Of a DNA stretch of 11,872 nucleotides, positions 6,881 to 11,872 are shown one piece after another. The notes beneath the pieces were generated by a model. It had not been told where the DNA came from and ran no database searches. It saw nothing but the letters and a program-made list of their open reading frames with translations. How positions within the stretch are numbered: the first letter of the stretch is position 1; each line of letters begins with the position of its first letter. This DNA comes from Bacillota bacterium (GTDB lineage: Bacteria > Bacillota > Clostridia > Christensenellales > CAG-138). The stretch is from assembly GCA_023393045.1 (NCBI GenBank), contig JAEWMV010000110.1, positions 1 to 11,872 of the forward strand, read 5' to 3'. The position numbers were made by a program, and so were the translations under genes.

Positions 6881-7759
6881 ATGTCAAGTAGCATGACGGG
6901 CTTCGGGAGGGCGACGGCCTCGGCCGACGGACGGGAGCTCACAATCGAGCTCAAGAGCGTGAATCACCGTTATCTCGACCTTTCCTTCCGTATGCCAAGG
7001 CATGTGTCCTTCATAGAGGACGCGCTTCGTGCAAAGCTCGCGGAGCTTCTCTCACGCGGGCATGTGGACGCGTACGTCGATTATAAAAACAACCGCAGCG
7101 ACGCGGGCAAGGTCGTCATCGACGAGGCGCTGCTTTCCGCTTACCTCGCGTCTGCGCGCGCGGCGGGGGAAAAGTTTGACCTTGAGGACGACATTACGCT
7201 CTCCGCCGCCATGCGCCTGCCGGACGTGTTCGACGTGGAAAAGGCCGAGGAGGACAGGGAAGCCGTCGCAACCCTCGCCGTAGCCGCCCTGACGGGCGCC
7301 GCGGAGCAGCTCAAGCGCGCAAGGGCGCAGGAGGGCGCAAGGCTCGCGCAGGACTTATTGGCAAGGCTTGACACCATAGAGGGCATTGCCGCGGACGTCT
7401 CCGTGCGCGCGCCCAAGGTGGTGGAGGAGTACCGCGCGAAGCTTGAGGAGAGAATTGCCGTTCTCATCGCCCAGGTGGATGTGGACAGGCAGAGGCTTGC
7501 CACGGAGGTGGCGCTCTTTGCGGACAAGGCGAGCATCGACGAGGAGCTTGTGCGCCTCGGGAGCCATATCGTCCAGATGCGCGAGCTTTTGGGGAGCGCG
7601 GAGGCGGTCGGCCGCAGGCTCGATTTCGTCGTGCAGGAATTGAACCGCGAGTTCAACACCATAGGCAGCAAGGCGAACGACGCTTCCATCGCGCAGCTTG
7701 TGATACTGGGCAAAGCGGAGATCGAGAAGATACGCGAACAGGTCCAGAACATAGAGTGA
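6881..7759 (+). CDS. yicC: YicC/YloC family endoribonuclease-like protein
   Basis: The product has 292 residues, the usual family length. ATG 6881 is chosen because GGAGG (6869-6873) lies seven bases upstream; an in-frame ATG at 6863 would place that site inside the gene. The N-terminus has the family signature MTGFGRA (5-11), then LKSVNHRYLD (24-33). A coiled, charged middle region spans about 130-215. The C-terminal domain carries the hallmark run GRRLDFVVQELNREFNTIGSK (244-264, read in parts) and ends in EIEKIREQVQNIE. Members in E. coli and Bacillus are reported to act in RNA turnover as a hexameric ribonuclease. Position ahead of gmk is conserved in Firmicutes, but remA, which lies between them in Bacillus, is missing here. 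gmk follows 10 nt downstream. Confidence 0.94.
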   Translation: MSSSMTGFGRATASADGRELTIELKSVNHRYLDLSFRMPRHVSFIEDALRAKLAELLSRGHVDAYVDYKNNRSDAGKVVIDEALLSAYLASARAAGEKFDLEDDITLSAAMRLPDVFDVEKAEEDREAVATLAVAALTGAAEQLKRARAQEGARLAQDLLARLDTIEGIAADVSVRAPKVVEEYRAKLEERIAVLIAQVDVDRQRLATEVALFADKASIDEELVRLGSHIVQMRELLGSAEAVGRRLDFVVQELNREFNTIGSKANDASIAQLVILGKAEIEKIREQVQNIE

Positions 7760-7769
7760 CGGAGGGTTT

Positions 7770-8390
7770 ATGGCGAAAAGGCAAGTAAAGGGTGAACTCA
7801 TCGTCATCTCCGGCCCTTCGGGCGTGGGGAAGGGCACCATATGCGCGGGGCTCATGCAGATGGAAAAAAACCTGTGCATCTCCGTATCCGCCACCACGCG
7901 CGCGCCGCGTCCCGGCGAGGCGGACGGGCGGCATTACTTCTTCGTTTCACGGGAAGAGTTCGAGCGGATGATACGCGAGGACGAGCTTCTCGAGTACATG
8001 GACGTGTTCGGCGCGGACCATTACGGCACGCCCAAAAAGTTCGTGGACGAAAAGCTCGAGGCGGGCTGCGACGTGATTTTGGAAATCGACGTCAACGGCG
8101 CGATGAGCGTGAAGAAAAAGCGCCCCGAGGCCGTGATGATCTTCATCGCGCCGCCCTCGATGAAGGCGCTGCGCACGCGCCTTGAAAAGCGCGGCACGGA
8201 GAGCGCGGAGCAAATAGAGCGGCGCTACGCCAAGGCCCGCGAGGAAATGGCGTATCTGCCGCATTATGATTACGTCGTCGTCAACGACGAATTGGGCAGC
8301 GCGGAGGAGGACGTCGCGTGCATACTGCGCGCGGGCAGGCTCAAAACGTCGCGCTGCATGAAGCTTGAGGACATTATGAAGGAGGATTAA
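7770..8390 (+). CDS. gmk: Guanylate kinase
   Basis: Guanylate kinase transfers phosphate from ATP to GMP, giving GDP for GTP and dGTP pools and for recycling of signalling nucleotides. The 206-residue length is typical. It shows the P-loop GPSGVGKGT (15-23), the GMP-binding region SATTRAPRPGE (40-50), YFF at 56-58, the lid element HYGTPKKFVDE (84-94) and LEIDVNGAMSVKKKRP (104-119), where many homologues have a Q in place of N109. GGAGG (7761-7765) lies only four bases before ATG 7770, an unusually tight spacing. The gene starts 10 nt after yicC. Its end carries the ribosome site for rpoZ (GGAGG at 8381-8385), so the two are translated in close succession. Confidence 0.97.
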   Translation: MAKRQVKGELIVISGPSGVGKGTICAGLMQMEKNLCISVSATTRAPRPGEADGRHYFFVSREEFERMIREDELLEYMDVFGADHYGTPKKFVDEKLEAGCDVILEIDVNGAMSVKKKRPEAVMIFIAPPSMKALRTRLEKRGTESAEQIERRYAKAREEMAYLPHYDYVVVNDELGSAEEDVACILRAGRLKTSRCMKLEDIMKED

Positions 8391-8393
8391 CAT

Positions 8394-8594
8394 ATGATCA
8401 ATAAACCGCCCATCGCCGAACTCCAGAAAAAAGTCAGCTGCCGCTACATGCTCGTGTCGGTGGTCGCAAAGCGCGCCCGCCAGCTGATCGGGCATAACGA
8501 GCTTTTAAACGACCGCAAGGCGGTGTCCGTCGCCATCGACGAACTCAACGATGGCAAGCTCAAGGTCAACTATCCCGACGAAAACGCAAAATAA
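8394..8594 (+). CDS. rpoZ: RNA polymerase omega subunit
   Basis: The omega subunit binds the beta-prime subunit and helps assemble and stabilise RNA polymerase. The 66-residue length fits Firmicutes omega. The core pattern is CRYMLVSVVAKRARQL (16-31), matching the SRYxLVxxxAKRARQL signature, followed by KAVSVAIDELNDGKLKV (42-58), the conserved second helix and tail. The start is ATG 8394, eight bases after GGAGG that lies inside the end of gmk; the gap to the gmk stop is 3 nt. The stop codon is followed at once by a hairpin-rich terminator region, so rpoZ closes the operon. In Bacillus the next gene would be coaBC; here it is priA. Confidence 0.95.
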   Translation: MINKPPIAELQKKVSCRYMLVSVVAKRARQLIGHNELLNDRKAVSVAIDELNDGKLKVNYPDENAK

Positions 8595-8613
8595 AACGCC
8601 GCGCCGCGGCAGC

Positions 8614-8639
8614 AGCTCCGCTTAATCGGCGGAGTTTTT
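8614..8639 (+). terminator. Intrinsic terminator after rpoZ
   Basis: CTCCGC (8616-8621) pairs with GCGGAG (8629-8634) around a 7 nt loop. A wobble pair and an A-T pair extend the stem, which runs into TTTTT (8635-8639). A second small GC palindrome, GCCGCG-C-CGCGGC (8598-8610), precedes it. An outer pairing, AACGCAAAA (8583-8591) with TTTTGCGTT (8636-8644), could enclose both hairpins and overlaps the last codons of rpoZ. Confidence 0.78.
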
Positions 8640-8651
8640 GCGTTGGAAATA

Positions 8652-8660
8652 TGATAGAAT
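8652..8660 (+). promoter_or_regulatory. Extended -10 promoter of priA
   Basis: TGATAGAAT fits TGnTAtAAT with one mismatch in the hexamer. No recognisable -35 lies 15-18 bp upstream, since that stretch is the T tract and stem of the rpoZ terminator. The element lies about 40 bp before the priA start. The terminator plus this element separates priA from the preceding operon. Confidence 0.5.
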
Positions 8661-8700
8661 ATATCCATATGAAGCGTAAAGAGCAAGGGAGGTGAGGGCA

Positions 8701-10968
8701 TTGTTCGCAAAGGTGATGATAGACATCGCGCACGCCAACGTGGACAGGCTCTTTACCTATGAGATACCGGCGGGCATGGAGCTTTCTCCCGGCCACCGCG
8801 TGCTGGCGCCCTTTGGCGCGGGTAACAAGCCCGTGGAGGGCTTCGTGCTGGAGATAACGCAAACCTTTGAGGAAGAGGGCGTGCGCCTCAAATCCGTCAT
8901 CAAAGCGCTGGAGCCCTATACCGCGCTCACGGGGGAGCAGATCGCGCTCGCGTACTGGATACGGGATTCCTACCACTGCCTGCTCGTGGACGCGCTGCGC
9001 CTAATGATACCCGCGCAGCTTCGAGGCGGCCGCGTGAAGGAGAAACGCATGTCCACCGTGACGCTCGCCCCCGGCATGGACGCGGCGGAGGCGCTTGCCT
9101 CTCTCAAAAAGAAGGACGGCACGTCGCGCGCGCCCATACAAAGCGAGATACTGGAGCTCCTTTCTTCGGCAAAAGCGCCCATGAGCACGGCGGACATAGC
9201 GGCCTTCGTGCCCGGCGCTTCGGGTGCGATCGCGGCGCTCGTCAAAAAGGGCCTGCTCGCGCAGGAGGGTTACGTCACCTTCCGCGACCCGTTTGGCAAG
9301 GGGAAAATCAGCCCCAGCGCGCCCATGGAAATGACATCGGCACAGAAGAATTCGCTCACCGGGATATGCGACATGATGGGCAAGCGTGCGGGGACCTGCC
9401 TTTTGCACGGCGTGACGGGCAGCGGCAAGACGGAGGTCTATATGCAGGCGATCGCCTGCGCCATCGCAGAGGGCGGACGCGCCATCGTGCTGGTGCCGGA
9501 AATTTCCCTCACGCCGCAGGCGATGGACCGCTTCCGCAGCCGCTTCGGGGAGCGCGTGGCGGTGCTGCACAGCAGGCTTTCCCCGGGGGAGCGTTACGAC
9601 GAATGGCGAAGGATACGTCAGGGCCGCGTGGACGTAGTCATCGGCGCGAGGAGCGCCGTCTTCGCCCCGCTTGAAAACATACGCCTCATCGTCGTGGACG
9701 AGGAGCACGAGCCTTCCTATCATTCCGAAATCACGCCCCGCTACGGCGCGGCGGAGGTGGCCGCAAGGCGGGCCGCGCTCACGGGCGTAGTGCTGGTGCT
9801 GGGGAGCGCAACGCCTTCCGTCGCCACCTACAGGCGCGCGAAGGCGGGCAGGTATACCCTGCTTGAACTGCCCGAGAGGATCAACGAGTCGCCCATGCCC
9901 GAAGTCAAGGTCGTGGACATGCGGCGGGAATTCCTTAGCGGCAACAACGGCATATTCAGCGCCGCGCTCTATGAGGAGCTTTCGCACTGCATCGCCTCGG
10001 GCGAGCAGGCGATCCTTTTTATCAACCGCAGGGGATACTCGACCTTCGTTTCCTGCCGGGGCTGCGGCTATGTGATGAAATGCCCGGATTGCGACGTTTC
10101 CATGACTTATCACAAAATAGAAAACGCCATGAAGTGCCATTACTGCGGCAGGGTCGCGCGCATCCCGGAAAAATGCCCCCAATGCGGCAAGCCGTATCTC
10201 AAGTACTTCGGCGTGGGCACGCAGCAGGTGGAGGAACAGCTAATAAAAAGCTTCCCCGGCGTGCGCGCGCTTCGCATGGATTTGGATACCACACGCACCA
10301 AGAACGCGCACTACGAAATATTTTCTTCCTTTTCCGGCGGCGACGCGCAGGTTTTGATCGGCACGCAGATGATCGCCAAGGGGCTTGACATCCCAAACGT
10401 CACGCTCGTGGGCGTGATCGCCGCGGACTCAACTTTGCACATACCCGATTACAGGAGCGCGGAGCGCACCTTCCAGCTCATCACGCAGGTGGCGGGGCGC
10501 GCCGGGCGCGCGGACAAGCCGGGCAAGGTGGTCATCCAGAGCTACACGCCGGAGCATCCCGTCATAGAATACGCCTCGCGCCACGACTACAAAGGCTTTT
10601 ATGAGTATGAAATCGCAGTGCGCCGCGCCGCGCTTTTTCCGCCGTTCTCGCTCTTTGCGCGCGTGCTCTTCACGGGGGAGGATGAGGACGCGCTCTATCG
10701 CATGAGCGAGGATTTTACCGCGGGCCTTCGGGAAGCGCTCAGCGATGCGCTGACAAAACAAGGCGCGGACCCGCGCGAGCTGCTCTTTATCTTCGCGTCC
10801 CCCGCGCCCATACGGCGCAAGCAGGGGCAGTACCGTTACCAGACGCTTTTGAAGCTTGCCCGCACCAAGCATACGGCGGCGGCGGTGCGGGTGCTTTACG
10901 CCTATTATGACGAAAAGCGGCCCAACGAGGCGCAGGGGGTCGAAATCAACCCGCAGGACATGTTCTAA
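8701..10968 (+). CDS. priA: Primosomal protein N', replication restart helicase PriA
   Basis: PriA recognises abandoned replication forks and reloads the replisome. The product has 755 residues if started at TTG 8701. GGGAGGTGA (8687-8695) lies five bases before that TTG, whereas the in-frame GTG at 8692 sits inside this ribosome site, so TTG is preferred. The N-terminal 3'-end-binding domain spans about 1-105 (VDRLFTYEIP, 14-23; GHRVLAPFG, 31-39). Helicase motifs follow: Walker A GVTGSGKT (237-244), VPEISLTPQ (265-273), DEEH (333-336), GSATPS (368-373), QMIAKGLDIPNVTLVG (556-571) and QVAGRAGR (596-603). Eight zinc-binding cysteines occur in pairs at 452/455, 461/464, 479/482 and 492/495. The length and all key residues match the family. 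It is flanked by its own promoter upstream and the def promoter downstream. Confidence 0.96.
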   Translation: MFAKVMIDIAHANVDRLFTYEIPAGMELSPGHRVLAPFGAGNKPVEGFVLEITQTFEEEGVRLKSVIKALEPYTALTGEQIALAYWIRDSYHCLLVDALRLMIPAQLRGGRVKEKRMSTVTLAPGMDAAEALASLKKKDGTSRAPIQSEILELLSSAKAPMSTADIAAFVPGASGAIAALVKKGLLAQEGYVTFRDPFGKGKISPSAPMEMTSAQKNSLTGICDMMGKRAGTCLLHGVTGSGKTEVYMQAIACAIAEGGRAIVLVPEISLTPQAMDRFRSRFGERVAVLHSRLSPGERYDEWRRIRQGRVDVVIGARSAVFAPLENIRLIVVDEEHEPSYHSEITPRYGAAEVAARRAALTGVVLVLGSATPSVATYRRAKAGRYTLLELPERINESPMPEVKVVDMRREFLSGNNGIFSAALYEELSHCIASGEQAILFINRRGYSTFVSCRGCGYVMKCPDCDVSMTYHKIENAMKCHYCGRVARIPEKCPQCGKPYLKYFGVGTQQVEEQLIKSFPGVRALRMDLDTTRTKNAHYEIFSSFSGGDAQVLIGTQMIAKGLDIPNVTLVGVIAADSTLHIPDYRSAERTFQLITQVAGRAGRADKPGKVVIQSYTPEHPVIEYASRHDYKGFYEYEIAVRRAALFPPFSLFARVLFTGEDEDALYRMSEDFTAGLREALSDALTKQGADPRELLFIFASPAPIRRKQGQYRYQTLLKLARTKHTAAAVRVLYAYYDEKRPNEAQGVEINPQDMF

Positions 10969-10970
10969 GC

Positions 10971-11000
10971 TTGCCCGAACGCGCCCGGACGCGCTATAAT
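10971..11000 (+). promoter_or_regulatory. Promoter of def-fmt
   Basis: TTGCCC (10971-10976) and a perfect TATAAT (10995-11000) are separated by 18 bp. The -35 starts two bases after the priA stop. A near-perfect tandem repeat of 10 bp, CCCGAACGCG then CCCGGACGCG (10974-10993), overlaps the -35 and fills nearly all of the spacer. Confidence 0.72.
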
Positions 11001-11031
11001 AGTAAGTTGATGAAATACCCGGAGGAATAGG

Positions 11032-11514
11032 ATGGCAAAAAGAAGGATATTTACGAACGAAGCCGAGTGCCTGTACGTCAAGTGCAAGCCTGTGAAGAAT
11101 TTTGACAAGCGTCTTGCGACGCTTCTCGAGGATATGGCGGAAACCATGTACGACGCGGAGGGCGCGGGGCTCGCGGCGCCTCAGGTTGGCATATTGCGCC
11201 GCGCGGTGGTGATCGATTGCGGGGAGGGTCTTGTGGAGCTCGTCAACCCCGAAATACTCGAGACCTCGGGCGAGCAGGGCTGCTTTGAGGGCTGCCTCTC
11301 CTTCCCCGGGGAGCGCGGCTACGTCGTGCGTCCGGACTTCGTGCGCGTGCGCGCGCTCGATCGCAACGGCAAGGAGCATGAATACGAGGCGGAAGGGCTT
11401 TTCGCCCGCGCTGTCCTGCACGAGTGCGACCATTTGGACGGCCTTATCTACAAGCGCCTCGTTACGGACCCGCCCGAGGGGTATGAGGAGGAAAACGGGG
11501 AGGAAGAGGAATGA
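11032..11514 (+). CDS. def: Peptide deformylase
   Basis: Peptide deformylase removes the formyl group from the N-terminal methionine of new proteins, allowing later methionine removal. The product has 160 residues from ATG 11032, six bases after GGAGG (11021-11025). All three active-site motifs are present: GAGLAAPQ (44-51), EGCLSFP (86-92, where V often replaces F) and HECDH (130-134). C88, H130 and H134 are the metal ligands and E131 the catalytic base. The protein ends in a very acidic tail (EEENGEEEE). Its end overlaps the start of fmt by four bases (ATGA), so translation of the pair is likely coupled. This def-fmt pairing is classic, since Fmt adds the formyl group that Def removes. Confidence 0.96.
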   Translation: MAKRRIFTNEAECLYVKCKPVKNFDKRLATLLEDMAETMYDAEGAGLAAPQVGILRRAVVIDCGEGLVELVNPEILETSGEQGCFEGCLSFPGERGYVVRPDFVRVRALDRNGKEHEYEAEGLFARAVLHECDHLDGLIYKRLVTDPPEGYEEENGEEEE

Positions 11515-11872
11515 AAATTGCCTTTCTTGCAACGCCGGACTTCGCGCTGCCCGCGCTTGACATGCTCCATCGCGCGGGGCATACGCTTTGCGTGTTCACG
11601 CAGCCGGACAGGCCGGCGGGCAGGCACGGGGAACTCACCCAGCCCGCCGTCAAGGCGAAGGCGTTGTGTTTGGGCATCCCCGTATTCCAGTTTGAAAAAA
11701 TAAGATCGCAGGAAGGCGTCGCCGCGTTGCGCGGCTTCGCGCCGGAGCTGATGGTCACGGCGGCTTTCGGCCAGCTTTTGAGCCAGGAGAACCTCGATAT
11801 CCCCCAATACGGCTGCATCAACGTCCACGCGAGCCTTTTGCCCAAATACCGGGGCGCCGCGCCCATACAGTG
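11511..11872 (+). CDS. fmt: Methionyl-tRNA formyltransferase, N-terminal part (3' end outside window)
   Basis: Fmt formylates the initiator methionyl-tRNA with 10-formyltetrahydrofolate. About 120 codons are present and the frame is open to the edge. GGAGG (11499-11503) lies seven bases before ATG 11511, which overlaps the def stop. The N-terminus reads MKIAFLATPDFALPAL, matching the FxGTPxFAvPxL opening of the family with A in place of the usual G. QPDRPAGRHGELTQPAVKAKA follows at residues 31-51. NVHASLLPKYRGAAPIQ (103-119) holds the catalytic Asn and His and the SLLPxxRGAAPIQ signature. The third catalytic residue, an Asp, and the C-terminal tRNA-binding domain lie beyond the window. Confidence 0.95.
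   Translation, partial: MKIAFLATPDFALPALDMLHRAGHTLCVFTQPDRPAGRHGELTQPAVKAKALCLGIPVFQFEKIRSQEGVAALRGFAPELMVTAAFGQLLSQENLDIPQYGCINVHASLLPKYRGAAPIQ

Noticed and set aside
1..11872. CRISPR arrays, insertion sequences, tRNA or rRNA genes, riboswitches.
   Set aside because: No spaced direct repeats, transposase motifs, cloverleaf genes or leader structures of recognisable class were seen. All gaps between genes are under 200 bases.

Overview
This 11.9 kb window reads as housekeeping chromosome from a GC-rich member of the Clostridia (Bacillota); the exact lineage cannot be read from the sequence. The basis is the gene order, strong Shine-Dalgarno sites (GGAGG variants before nearly every gene), TATAAT promoters, and a Firmicutes-type set of DNA-metabolism genes. 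Sampled lines run at about 65-73% GC across most of the window but only about 45-47% in the first gene.

Layout. (a) 1-532: the last codons of what looks like a LytTR-type regulator, then a four-helix membrane protein of DUF3021 type. This AT-richer pair looks accessory. (b) 574-610: a perfect inverted repeat flanked by A and T tracts, serving as a terminator for both converging genes. (c) 632-1420, minus strand: a two-cluster iron-sulfur protein distantly related to epoxyqueuosine reductase QueG. (d) 1610-6811: pcrA, ligA and a PurM/HypE-like AIR synthase family gene, tightly packed as one operon behind a TATAAT promoter. (e) 6881-8594: yicC, gmk and rpoZ as a second operon behind a TATAAT promoter, ending in a hairpin terminator. 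(f) 8701-10968: priA, with its own extended -10 promoter and probably a TTG start. (g) 11032 to the end: def and fmt overlapping by 4 nt, with fmt cut off by the window edge.

How the genes relate. PcrA, LigA and PriA act in DNA repair, nick sealing and replication restart. Gmk makes GDP for nucleotide pools and RpoZ is an RNA polymerase subunit. YicC is an RNA-processing factor. Def and Fmt place and remove the formyl group at protein N-termini. The yicC-gmk-rpoZ-priA-def-fmt order matches the conserved Bacillus yloC-remA-gmk-rpoZ-coaBC-priA-def-fmt block, but remA and coaBC are absent here.

I see no mobile element, CRISPR array, tRNA or rRNA, and no clear undescribed multi-gene system. The points most worth a second look are the operator-like dyad on the yicC promoter, the LytTR/DUF3021 pair at an abrupt composition boundary, the non-canonical QueG-like protein, and the HypE-like protein that lacks the HypE tail and sits in a DNA-repair operon.
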